A stretch of 39,602 nt of DNA from Burkholderia sp. E7m39. GTDB lineage: Bacteria; Pseudomonadota; Gammaproteobacteria; Burkholderiales; Burkholderiaceae. The translations under genes and the position numbers were made by a program. A model generated the notes under the pieces. It was not told the DNA's origin and did no database searches. It was given only the letters and a program-made list of their open reading frames with translations. The stretch covers positions 1 to 39,602 of the forward strand of contig BBSL01000256.1 in assembly GCA_001319865.1 (NCBI GenBank), given 5' to 3'. The number at the start of each line of letters is the position of its first letter. Position 1 is the stretch's first letter. This document shows positions 25,173 through 33,709 of this stretch, piece by piece.

Positions 25173-26030
25173 ATGGTCACTCGAAAAGCACACGTTAGCC
25201 GGTCGTCGCCCGTATCGTCGGCGCCGGGGCATTATGTCTATCTGTACCGGGCTAAAGATGGCCAACCTCTCTATGTTGGATACGGAGCGCAGGCTGGACG
25301 AGCAAATGCTCATCGGACAGGACGCTCACATAATCAAGGCCTTCAAGAACAGCTCCTGAATAATGCGGGCGTCAGTGTTGAAATTGTCGGTCCGTTCGGA
25401 AGCAGGGATGTAGCCTTGATGGTCGAGACAGTTCTGATTTCAGCGTTGCGCTCAACGCATAACGTACATCCAGGGAAGCCACATTGGCGCTTCCGACCGT
25501 TCGGGGTACCTCCAAAATATGTTGATCGCAGAGATACGCTACTAGACTATAAAGCACTACTCGACGCCGCAAAGGAAGTCGGTGGGCTGCTGCTGGTCTA
25601 CGTGAACTCTAGAGACTTTGAAGACGGTCGCAAAGGATATGATTTCGCTAGTCCCCCAAACGACCAGACGATTTTAAGAAGAGTAGATCGCTGGTGGCAA
25701 CTCGCCAGAAAAGCTATAGATTGGAAAAATGGCACCGAAAAAGGTCCAGCGTACTTGATCGGCCTGTCGGGACCACCCAGTGCCAGATTCATCGTCGCAT
25801 GCTGCAAGATAGCAGATTGGCGATCATTGGACACGGCTTCGTATTCTCAACAAGGCGGTCTGCTACGGATACCGGTCACCGATAAAGGTGGGCTCGACGC
25901 GCTACATCTTCGTGGTGTCGGTGTAGAAGAATCCCCACTCCTGACCTTTGGGAGTTTTCGTCATCAACAATATATTCTTATCCGTGAGGATGGGCAGCGT
26001 CGTGGCGGAGTCAAGAAGTCATCGAGATGA
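25173..26030 (+). CDS. GIY-YIG nuclease, LEM-3-like, with C-terminal EVE-like part
   Basis: A 285-aa protein. Residues about 15-120 form a GIY-YIG domain: HYVYLYRAKDGQPLYVGYG gives the two strand motifs (YVY and YVG). The arginine of AGRANAHR, the metal-binding glutamate in ALMVETVLISALR and the asparagine of STHNVHPG follow in the right order, so it should be catalytically competent. The C-terminal 150 residues (RRVDRWWQLARKAI, YLIGLSGPPSARFIVACCKI, ADW) resemble the EVE/PUA-like domain that often accompanies LEM-3-type GIY-YIG proteins. The ATG at 25173 follows ATAGGT closely; a 7-codon frame from 25147 ends in TAG just upstream of it. It is the first of a plus-strand group with the 71-aa frame and the FtsZ-like gene, and is more AT-rich than the repair block. 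Confidence 0.82.
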   Translation: MVTRKAHVSRSSPVSSAPGHYVYLYRAKDGQPLYVGYGAQAGRANAHRTGRSHNQGLQEQLLNNAGVSVEIVGPFGSRDVALMVETVLISALRSTHNVHPGKPHWRFRPFGVPPKYVDRRDTLLDYKALLDAAKEVGGLLLVYVNSRDFEDGRKGYDFASPPNDQTILRRVDRWWQLARKAIDWKNGTEKGPAYLIGLSGPPSARFIVACCKIADWRSLDTASYSQQGGLLRIPVTDKGGLDALHLRGVGVEESPLLTFGSFRHQQYILIREDGQRRGGVKKSSR

Positions 26031-26055
26031 GCCACAATCAAAGGGGTCTGGACTT

Positions 26056-26271
26056 ATGTCGAAGTTCCGTATGAAATGTGTCGGCGGGTGGATACACGGT
26101 AGGGACTTGCCCCTCGTCTTAAATCAGAAGACCATTTTCTTTGGATGGAACACTGTCTCACCTGAAGGATCCCGGAAAAATATGTACGGCGCCTCTGGAC
26201 GACAGTTGATGGCGGTCGCATGCCTTATATGGTCCTTGATTCAATTCCACGCAGCGATGTGCCCGTTTTAG
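26056..26271 (+). CDS. Possible small protein, 71 aa, between GIY-YIG and FtsZ-like genes
   Basis: It starts MSKFRMKCVGGWIHGRDLPL after AAAGGGG (about ten bases away), 25 bases behind the GIY-YIG stop. It ends 51 bases before the FtsZ-like ATG, in the same strand and with similar base use. The C-terminal third is hydrophobic (LMAVACLIWSLIQFHAAM) and could be a membrane helix. No family is recognised. The open frame extends upstream into the GIY-YIG gene, so only position and the ribosome-site match support it. Confidence 0.4.
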   Translation: MSKFRMKCVGGWIHGRDLPLVLNQKTIFFGWNTVSPEGSRKNMYGASGRQLMAVACLIWSLIQFHAAMCPF

Positions 26272-26322
26272 CCAAGCCGGTATTAGAGCCGTAGGACTAC
26301 GCCACACACATCAAGGGACTCT

Positions 26323-27099
26323 ATGGTAGTTGATTCTGATCCGGTTACCGTGCTCGGCTTCGGGCAATTCGGTCGTTTTGTAGCCCGATTGCTTCAGCGA
26401 CAAGTCTCCGCCACCCTACTTTGTTTCATCCAGTCAGACGAAGCTATCCGGGAAGTCACGAGAATAATTCGAAATGAGGTTGTTATAGTCGTATGCGACG
26501 AAAATGAGCCGTTGGCGCTGGAGTTCGCTGCCACACAAACAAGTGAGATGAGAAGCAATGGCAACTACGTTCTCGCGGTTCTTCGCGAACTTAGGTTCGC
26601 GGAAGATGGGCACTCCAGTCGAGTTCAAATGGCGGGGATATTCGACGCCCATGTTCGTGTAGCACGTCGCAATAGTGCGAGCTTCAGCGCGGTTGTTGTG
26701 ACGGACGTCGCCGGAATGTTCAGCAGCGCACAATTGACGAGCGTTGACGTAAGCGATGTACGAAGCGTCTGGACGCCTCGAACTCCTCTTTTGTGCGGGA
26801 TCGGCTATGGGTCCGGTAAAGACCGTACAAATGATGCAGTGCGAAGGGCGCTGAGCTCGATTTCTGATACTTCTGAATGGTCGTCAACATCGGCTGGTAT
26901 GTTCGTAATAGTCTCTGGTGGCCGGTCACTGAGACTGTCCGAAACAAGGAAAGTTACCAATCGCGTACGGAGTATGGATGTAGACGAAAAGGTCCGCTGC
27001 TATCTCGGCACGTACTTAGATGACTTTCACGGACATCGTGTTCGAGTAACATTATTGGCCGGCTGCGCGTTGGCTGATTCAAAAACGCCGTTAATATAG
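26323..27099 (+). CDS. Degenerate FtsZ/tubulin-like protein, 258 aa
   Basis: The C-terminal half follows the FtsZ order closely: SVDVSDVRSVW (FtsZ NxDxxDVRTV, the T7 loop), LLCGIGYGSGKDRTNDAVRRAL (FtsZ MGxGxASGEDRAxEAAxxAI), SAGMFVIVSGGRSLRLSETR (ARGVLVNITAGxDLRLxE), YLGTYLDDFHGHRVRVTLLA (IGTxLDxxxxDELRVTVVA). The N-terminus (VTVLGFGQFGRFVARLL) aligns with the first strand and loop of FtsZ. Where FtsZ has GGGTGTG the protein reads VVIVVCDENEPL, so the glycine-rich T4 loop is absent and self-contained GTP binding is doubtful. The T7 acidic residues D142 and D145 are kept. It is about 60 residues shorter than the FtsZ core and has no FtsA/ZipA-binding tail. The ATG follows AAGGGA at good spacing. 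It is not the cell-division FtsZ; a filament-capping or inhibitory role is inference. Confidence 0.75.
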   Translation: MVVDSDPVTVLGFGQFGRFVARLLQRQVSATLLCFIQSDEAIREVTRIIRNEVVIVVCDENEPLALEFAATQTSEMRSNGNYVLAVLRELRFAEDGHSSRVQMAGIFDAHVRVARRNSASFSAVVVTDVAGMFSSAQLTSVDVSDVRSVWTPRTPLLCGIGYGSGKDRTNDAVRRALSSISDTSEWSSTSAGMFVIVSGGRSLRLSETRKVTNRVRSMDVDEKVRCYLGTYLDDFHGHRVRVTLLAGCALADSKTPLI

Positions 27100-27125
27100 G
27101 CGCCTTATAAACATTAACTCAACGT

Positions 27126-27323
27126 GAGCAGGTTCCGCTGGGTCATTACACGACGGCCGTCGGTCCCGGCTCTGTCTATACAGACATGGCGGCCGGTCTC
27201 GCCGATCCGCCGCCCGATGCGATGACGCAGCCGGCCGACATCGCCGCCAACACGCTCGAATCGCCGAAAACGGCGAGCATCGCGGAATTGCTGATCAATT
27301 GCCGCCTCGAAGACATGCTTTGA
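27126..27323 (+). pseudogene. C-terminal remnant of an SDR oxidoreductase
   Basis: The frame reads VPLGHYTTAVGPGSVYTDMA, then DAMTQPADIAANTLES, then SIAELLINCRLEDML and stop. PG-x-V-x-TDM, the QPxDIA block and the AELxINxRxEDxL ending are the last 60 residues of classical short-chain dehydrogenase/reductases. The catalytic YxxxK and the nucleotide-binding part are missing and no start exists, so this is a cut-off tail. It begins 27 bases after the FtsZ-like stop and is GC-rich, so it marks the right boundary of an inserted block. Confidence 0.7.
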
Positions 27324-27841
27324 CTGCAACTCTACAATACGCGGCGATCGGCTCGTGATCGGTTTGCGCCTCGCGCTTGGGGATGACGACACGGCGGGCG
27401 TCGCCATCGGCCAAAGCCGGTGTTGAAGTTCGCAGATACTGCTGTGTCCGCTCATCGGTTCTTCTGCCCCCGTCGCTATGCTCGCTGATCGGCCGTTGCA
27501 GTCGTTGATGTGCGGGCCAGCGGGAGTCTGCTGAAGGCCACCAACCAGTCCCTCGTCAATCACTTGCCCTACTTAGCGACATGTCACTCTGACTCGCGAT
27601 TCAAATCGTGAATCAAGTGCTTCATCTCAAACTTCCCATCCGATGACTCCGTGCTCGTCGCGCTAATGCTCACCGATATCAGCCGCACCTTCTGCTATCA
27701 CGCGCGACCGCGATGGAGTCACAGTGACGCACCGGCGGATGCTCTTCGCTTGACTTCGCGCACAATCGTACATGATGACCATGAAACCTGACCTTCACAG
27801 GTAGTGCGTCCAGCTACCCACACGCAACGCCGTCTGCTCGA
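27324..27841. other. Region without a confident gene
   Basis: No complete gene is recognised. Short coding-like pieces on the minus strand (for example DARRVVIPKREAQTDHEPIA near 27400, and SSDGKFEMKHLIHDLN ending near 27590) are interrupted and have no starts, consistent with decayed gene ends beside the SDR remnant. No RNA gene or terminator is evident. Confidence 0.4.
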
Positions 27842-30253
27842 CTAGGCGAAAGGATCAGGCTGCTCAATACTCAAGAGAAAATGTTCGAACTGTTCCTTGT
27901 CGTTCTCCCGCATTTTCCCGAGGACGAATTTTGCCAACGTTGCGATTTCCGCATAGTCGATCGGCTGCGCCCCACGATCTATAAACTCCTCAAGGTGAGA
28001 CAATTCGTTGGTTAACCGCTTGACTAGGGAATCGGTTCCCGCACCATCGCCAAAGAACTTTTCAATTCGCTTGTCGTTGCTTCCGTTCGTCGCATTCGGG
28101 TACTTGAAAAAAAGGAAAGCTTCCAGAAATTTTCTCAAGTTGTTGCCAAAATTGTAAAAGCTTTGATAGTGCTTTGCCGAATTATCCGAATTCGAGCAGA
28201 AGTAAATCTCACCGAACAAAAAATTAAGTTCCGTTATGTATTTTCTGAAATGGCCAGGCATCAGCGATAGCTGGGTTCCGCCCTCCGTCCGCAGGACCGA
28301 GAAATACTCGGTATCTTTTCCCGCCATTTCAAGCCGCTTCAGATATTTGAGAAATTCAAGGTTATGCGTGGATATAAACACCTGTTCAAAGTGAGTCTTC
28401 TTCTCTTGACTTGGGCTCGCATCCGCGTCGCCGGCATTCGTCGACTTCATTGGCTTGATGAGAAGCGCATTGATTAAACTGAACACAAAGAAAATGTGAT
28501 TGCTATCAAGACTCGAAATCGGATCGTCAATATAAACAATAAGAGTTTTCCCCGACGATTCTATATCATTCAATTTCGCCATGAAATAACAGAACGAGAT
28601 CAGACTGCACTCTCCTTCGCTTAAATTATAGGCGTCTTCGGCCCCTCTCACGATCTTGAATCGATAGGCGGTGGTTGAAGGGTCTTCTTGAGCAACCAAA
28701 CGCAGACCACCATGACTGAAATAATGTCCGAGGTACTGATTTACTTTCTCGGCACCTCGCCTCTCATCGCGAAGTTGCAATTTTAGTCCTTCAATTCTCT
28801 TGTTGAGCGCAGTCCCATCATTTTCAAGAAGTCCCATCCTCTCCCGCGACTTGTTAACCTCGGCGCTAATGTCCTTGATGTTCTTCTGCTCAGCTTCATA
28901 ATCGATGTCTGCAAGAAACCGTGAAATCTCATGCAGCCGAAGCAGTCGGCGTGCATCCGCCTGGTTACGCGCCAGTGATTCGGTGGATTTGTTATTGAGG
29001 TTGACAATTTCGCCGAGGGAAGCAATGCACTCCTGTAATTTCTGGGAGTTGTCGGTTATCGCGATAGGCGGGAGTTCGGCGAAGATGTTCTCCTTCCGAA
29101 CCTTCAGAACATCTTCAAGCTTCGTCAGCATGTTCTCGTATTCCCGAGCCTGCTGCTCGAGACGAGCAAGCCTCTCTTCGTACTCAGGCAGCAGGGAAGA
29201 GTAGAACGCTTTTCGATCAACTTTCGGTATGGCCTTGAGGTTGGTCTTTTCCTGAGACAACCTAGCAAGCAGTGCAGCGATATTGCGGTCGAGTTCCTCT
29301 GACTCCTTGTTGAAGTGGTCTCCCAATTTCCGCCACAGAGCAACTGGCAAAAGGCTCCCGCAGAACCCACAAGTCGATCGCTTGTCCTTGTGAAGCTCGA
29401 TACCCGACTTCACCCAGTTCTGCAACACCGCATCGTTCAGAAGTTCCTGAATCGCGAGACTTGGCTTGATCTTTTTTGTCAGCGTCGCATTGACGATCGT
29501 TTGGAGCTGCCCGATTGCCGGTTGGAATGCACGTTTGAAATCAATTGAAGGAAGAGGAGTTTCGCCAAGAAGAGTAATTTTCGCCGATCGATCAGCATCA
29601 GAAAGAATGACGGGATTACTCTTCGCGATTTCTGCAATATCCGACCTCAATTTTCTTATATCGTAGTTCGCGTCGCGGTATATCGGATTATGCTTTATTC
29701 CGCCAGGACTCTTGTTTGCCTTATCCGTAAGCTTTTTCTCGAGGTTGGCAGCAGCGTCACGCGCGAGTCCTTCCTTTTTTTTGTAATCTTCACGAGCAAC
29801 ATGATATGCAAACCGAAGTCCGGACTCTTTTTCGACCGAACCGATTTGCTCCTCGATCCTGGCGATCTCGGCTTCTATCTCTGCATTCTTTGATCCGAGT
29901 ACGGCAAATGATGCGATGTGACCATCTTCAGCGCGCAGGAACGAGAGATGCTCGTCAACAAAATCCTTGTTATAGACACGTATTTCATGCGCCTTCAACG
30001 GAATCTGGGTATGCGTCACAGTCCCCGAAGAGTGTGTTACCTGAAACTCCGGCGCAGCATATCGCCCGGGTAGGATCCCGGTTTCGAGCGAACGAATGAT
30101 TCGGGATAGCGTCGTCTTTCCTGAATAGTTTCGACCGAAAATTATATTCAATTTCTTGAATTTCGCCTGATTGCTTCCTTCGTCGCGAATTTGAGACGAC
30201 CATTTGAAATTCGCGAAGCAGCCGAATTTTTTTATATCGATGTCCTTGATCAT
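27842..30253 (-). CDS. RloC-like ABC ATPase / anticodon nuclease (AAA_13 family)
   Basis: An 803-aa protein with split ABC ATPase parts. They are Walker A FGRNYSGKTTLS (39-50), signature NLSEGECSLISF (543-554), Walker B LIVYIDDPISSLD (571-583) and H-loop STHN (628-631). Long coiled coils flank a hook-like CGFC motif (C295, C298), as in RloC and Rad50. The C-terminal part has R707-x3-E711 (LRKFLEAF) and H753 in RLTNELSH, fitting the Arg-Glu-His triad of PrrC/RloC anticodon nucleases and an RxnH HEPN-type pattern. Such proteins cut tRNA after DNA-damage or phage signals (family knowledge). Other AAA_13 proteins share this tail, so RloC itself is likely but not certain. The start at 30253 was chosen because the ATPase fold begins there. 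It lies 103 bases after the GHKL gene on the same strand; codon use is AT-richer than in the repair block. Confidence 0.8.
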   Translation of the reverse strand: MIKDIDIKKFGCFANFKWSSQIRDEGSNQAKFKKLNIIFGRNYSGKTTLSRIIRSLETGILPGRYAAPEFQVTHSSGTVTHTQIPLKAHEIRVYNKDFVDEHLSFLRAEDGHIASFAVLGSKNAEIEAEIARIEEQIGSVEKESGLRFAYHVAREDYKKKEGLARDAAANLEKKLTDKANKSPGGIKHNPIYRDANYDIRKLRSDIAEIAKSNPVILSDADRSAKITLLGETPLPSIDFKRAFQPAIGQLQTIVNATLTKKIKPSLAIQELLNDAVLQNWVKSGIELHKDKRSTCGFCGSLLPVALWRKLGDHFNKESEELDRNIAALLARLSQEKTNLKAIPKVDRKAFYSSLLPEYEERLARLEQQAREYENMLTKLEDVLKVRKENIFAELPPIAITDNSQKLQECIASLGEIVNLNNKSTESLARNQADARRLLRLHEISRFLADIDYEAEQKNIKDISAEVNKSRERMGLLENDGTALNKRIEGLKLQLRDERRGAEKVNQYLGHYFSHGGLRLVAQEDPSTTAYRFKIVRGAEDAYNLSEGECSLISFCYFMAKLNDIESSGKTLIVYIDDPISSLDSNHIFFVFSLINALLIKPMKSTNAGDADASPSQEKKTHFEQVFISTHNLEFLKYLKRLEMAGKDTEYFSVLRTEGGTQLSLMPGHFRKYITELNFLFGEIYFCSNSDNSAKHYQSFYNFGNNLRKFLEAFLFFKYPNATNGSNDKRIEKFFGDGAGTDSLVKRLTNELSHLEEFIDRGAQPIDYAEIATLAKFVLGKMRENDKEQFEHFLLSIEQPDPFA

Positions 30254-30356
30254 GATACTCTGCTTTAAAATTTCAATATTTAATTTAGACTCACGGAAAC
30301 GACAATACAGGGTCTGCGCGCGACCTAGTAATAAGCGTCCTTCACGCGTCTCCCCA

Positions 30357-32172
30357 CTAAAGATCCTGACTCGTCAGTTGCCAGTCAAGGTGCCGCCTTG
30401 CGGCGCTGATAACATCGAAGTAAGTCATAGTCTGGATATCTGGCTCAAGGTTTTGCGTCGGAAAGTCGGCAGCGCAGCCGCCGCCAACGAGAAGAACCTT
30501 GATGGGCTTGTGGACATACGCTCCGAGATCGTGACGATAGCTGGTCGCTTGGATATAGTCTTCCCTCTGCAACTGATGCGCGGGTCTCTTAAACTCGATC
30601 AGCAGGTACTGGCCGCGCATGTTTTCGCTCAACAGCAAATCGGGACGCTTGTTCGCCCGTTTGCCCGTAAATTTCTGACCGGTAAAGGATCCAACCACCC
30701 GCTGAAGCGTCCTGTTTGAGCTGAAAATGCCGTACTCGGCGCCGAAAATCCACAAATTGTTCTCGATTGCTTTATGCATCTGCGCTTCCAGCGTATCCTT
30801 GCTCGAGGCTAAAGCTTCGAGGTTATCCAGAAAACTGTTTCTCGCGTGCGCCCGCTCTGCCAGATGCGCGAGATCGGCCAGCCCAAACTCATCAAGCACC
30901 TCGGCAAGAGCCGTGACATCCCGCATTCGGGCTTCAGCGAGATGCCGTACCACGGCGGCATAGTCTGTCCGTTCAATTGCCTCGAGGAGTACATAAATGA
31001 GCGGTTCAATCTTGTCCGATGGTTCATCGTAGTAACGGTCGAGAACCTTTCGAATCGCCTTTTCCGCGAATTCTCTTCGATTCTCCGGGAGGGCTGCAAT
31101 CCGCTCTTGGATGCTTCGCGAGAGTCGCGCATGAGCCAACTGCATCTCCCTGCCGTGCTTCTCCTTGAACGCGGCAAGCACGACGGGTTGAACCATCTCT
31201 GTGATGCGCTTCAGAAGGACGCTATTCTCAATTAGACCATCCCAACCCGCCGTAACATGATCCCGCAGTCCGTCAGCGTTGACTTCTCCGTATAGGCGCC
31301 GCAACAGCTTCGGCGGAAAGTACCCAAGTTCGTCAAGTCCGAAGAAGGATGGCTTGCCGACCACTTTCCCATCTACCCTGATAACGATTCCTGGCTGACG
31401 TGAAACGGACTTCCTGTCAGAAATCGCGAAGCGAAGCTCGACGGGTCCTACGCCTTCGGGGAGGAGCGTCTCGCTCTTGAAAGCGCCCGCTACGTCATCG
31501 ACTCCGAGTGTCTTGTCGTTGACGGCAATTGCGAAACCCGTCTCTCGACCATAGTCCTGAAGCAGTATCTGCCGCAGGCTGGAGGGATTTGGGAAGTGCA
31601 ATTGCTGATCAAGGTCGCTCAGTGTGATGATGGTTCCGTGTGCGCTCGTCTCGCATGGGACACTTGAAAGCTCGATGGGAAGCTGTTCGATATCTTCGGC
31701 TTTCAGCAGATCCTGCACGCGCAGGGTAAAGGATGTCTTTGTGCCTCGCGCGAATGTCTCAAGCGTCATGGTCGACGCCGTCATGAGGCCGGCAAACTTG
31801 CCAATCTCCCTTGCGGCCTTTGACAAGCCGGCGCTTCCCTTCGGTTCTCTCCCCACTCCCCTTCCTTCTATCCGCAGCAATGGAAAGGTAGCGACTGCCA
31901 AGTTCCGCGGCCGTCATGCCACTTTCGTCATCCGATATGACGATCGGCCTATCCGTCATCGGTTCAGGCAAGACGATGGAAACGTGCTCCGCATCAGCAT
32001 CCCACGCATTATCGATCAGCTCTTTGAGCGCCTTCTCGCTCGACGCATATTCCTGACTCAGCAGCTGTGCAAGTCGTGAGCTAACCTGAAATCGAGCGTT
32101 GCTTTTTTTCATCTTGCGACCCCGGTGTTCCGCCATCGCGCAGGATCCATCGATAGATGGCTCACCATTCAT
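30357..32172 (-). pseudogene. GHKL ATPase - PD-(D/E)XK nuclease fusion, frameshifted
   Basis: Two overlapping frames make one protein of about 600 aa. The first (from 32172, or 32136 at MAEHRG) carries the Bergerat motifs KALKELIDNAWDADAEHVSI and VISDDESGMT and runs to RLVKGRKG. The second resumes with IGKFAGLMTASTMTLETFARG and continues to 30357. One extra base near 31812 (AAGGGAGATTGGC where AAGGGNATTGGC is expected) breaks the ATP-lid GRKGIGKFAG. The DxGxG motif also reads DDESG, with Glu for the first Gly. The C-terminal 130 residues form a nuclease: NNLWIFGAEYGIF, KRPDLLL and QYLLIEFKRPAHQL (D...ExK), then QATSYRHDL. GHKL-plus-nuclease proteins occur in defence islands. Either the gene is inactivated or there is a sequencing error; the rest of the frame is intact, which suggests a recent event. 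Confidence 0.78.
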
Positions 32173-32764
32173 CTGCTATTCCTGAGCAGACGATCGACCA
32201 GCGGGAAGGCGTGCGTATTTTGTCGAGCGATATTAGCAAGTTCCAACTTGCGTCGTCATGCGTCTAGGCATATTGGCGACAGTCAGCGTCGCCATGACGT
32301 AACCGAAACCGCTGCACAAACGTTGCGTATGCATTCTGCATAGCCAGGCCATGAGCGCGCCAATAGCCGGCTTGAGTTCGATGCGCTACACAAAACGAAC
32401 GGAAAGGCACCTATCGTCCAACGGCGGGAGCCCGCTCCATTGCAGCCGTAGAACTACGTTGGCTTCAATGACGACTATGGCCGACACGCTTCCGCTGCTC
32501 ATACGGCAAGCTTTCGTGCAAGACCTGATGGTCCGCCTTCGTTCCCCCGCGCGAACCATTGTCGCCCTGCTGTGGGAAGCGAACCTGACTCTTGGCTAGA
32601 CAGCGGCGCACTGCATTACCTTGCCTAAGAGTTCGCGCGCGAACCGCCTGGCCATACTCGGAAAGGCAATGGTCGAGACACGCTTTGTCCTTTGGCCAAG
32701 GTAATATTGCCGGCAAGTCGGCATCCTTCTGGGCCGGATAACAAAACGAACGGGGGAAGCAGAC
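32173..32764. other. Region without a confident gene
   Basis: I find no supportable gene, RNA or hairpin terminator here. Frames are short and overlap one another on both strands. The last bases hold the GGGGGAAG ribosome site of the next gene. Confidence 0.4.
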
Positions 32765-33388
32765 ATGGCCACAGCGCCGCAATATTACAAGTCGAAAGCA
32801 GACATGGCGAAGGATCTCTTCCATGTCGTAAGCACCAGGAGTTTCGAGTTCGCAACAAAGCGCGCGTTGCTGGAACATATCACCGCAGCACTGCCGGAAT
32901 GGGAAGGCAAATTCGATCGATTTCCCAGGGATGCTACCGCGCGAGGGATCGACAAAACGCGTGTCGCAGTCTCGGACCACTACAGCTGCGCACGGGTACC
33001 GGACGGCTGCCGGTTCTGGTCGGCTGGCGCGCTGGCTCATTGGGTGGCCGGCAATCGAAAGGAGAAGGATTACTTTTTCGAGCACATCGTGCCACGAAAC
33101 GTAGTCCGGAATTTTGTGCTCGGCCCGGCACCGCTCAAGTGCAGTCAGGATTTGGATTCGGAGTGGCAGGTCCCCTTCATCGACGTGGCACATACTCAAA
33201 ACTTTCTTGAGCGTGTCGGCATCGGCGCCGTCATTCTGGTTGGAGAGGACCCTCTATTGGATCCGAAAGGTTTTCCCGGCGATCTCGCAGCACCGGACGT
33301 CGATTCGTGGGCTCGCTATCGGATTGCCAACCAGACCAACCCGAGTTTTATGGTCTACGACCTGTCCAAAGGTACGCCTGCCTTCTAG
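32765..33388 (+). CDS. Hypothetical protein, 207 aa, first gene of sirtuin cassette
   Basis: The family is not recognised. The ATG follows GGGGGAAG closely, so the start is well supported. The protein is soluble, without signal or membrane segment. The N-terminus is helical (SKADMAKDLFHVVSTRSFEF, ATKRALLEHITAAL). A central part has RFWSAGALAHWVAGNRKEKD and FFEHIVPRNVVRNFVL; the latter part has GAVILVGEDPLLDPKGFPGD. It leads four same-strand genes (spacings 44, 40 and 48 bases), each with its own good ribosome site, of which the third is a sirtuin. Joint expression is likely, function unknown. Confidence 0.72.
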   Translation: MATAPQYYKSKADMAKDLFHVVSTRSFEFATKRALLEHITAALPEWEGKFDRFPRDATARGIDKTRVAVSDHYSCARVPDGCRFWSAGALAHWVAGNRKEKDYFFEHIVPRNVVRNFVLGPAPLKCSQDLDSEWQVPFIDVAHTQNFLERVGIGAVILVGEDPLLDPKGFPGDLAAPDVDSWARYRIANQTNPSFMVYDLSKGTPAF

Positions 33389-33432
33389 ACGTGCCGCTAT
33401 CGCGCGACAACAGCGTAGCAAAGGAGAAGGCC

Positions 33433-33669
33433 ATGAAGCAAAGCCAATGGTCCCCGGAACTTGCCGAAATAACGCGTGCGTGGTTTGTCGAGCACGCGTC
33501 TGTGCGCGACCTCCTGGTGCCGCTCAAACACGTTGATGGACGCTTCGGCGTGGCAGGGTTCCGTGAATCGGGCGGACCACAGATTGAGGTGCGGGACCGT
33601 GCCGAGGGAACGCTGCAGTCATATGAGTCTGTCGACGCGCTCATAGCCTCGGGTTGGGCGATCGACTAG
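33433..33669 (+). CDS. Small hypothetical protein, 78 aa, in sirtuin cassette
   Basis: It starts MKQSQWSPELAEITRAWFVE after a canonical AAGGAG at 7 bases. It is a small soluble mixed alpha/beta protein: KHVDGRFGVAGFRESGGPQI and VRDRAEGTLQSYESVDALIA read as a short beta-hairpin unit followed by a helix ending in SGWAID. No known family. It lies 40 bases before the sirtuin start and 44 after the 207-aa gene. Confidence 0.68.
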   Translation: MKQSQWSPELAEITRAWFVEHASVRDLLVPLKHVDGRFGVAGFRESGGPQIEVRDRAEGTLQSYESVDALIASGWAID

Positions 33670-33709
33670 GCGGGCGACATCTTCTCAGTGAGTGGACAGG
33701 GTTTCGCGT

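Noticed and set aside
27114..27563. 149-codon minus-strand frame
   Set aside because: It is antisense to the SDR remnant and arginine-rich, without a recognisable domain or ribosome site.
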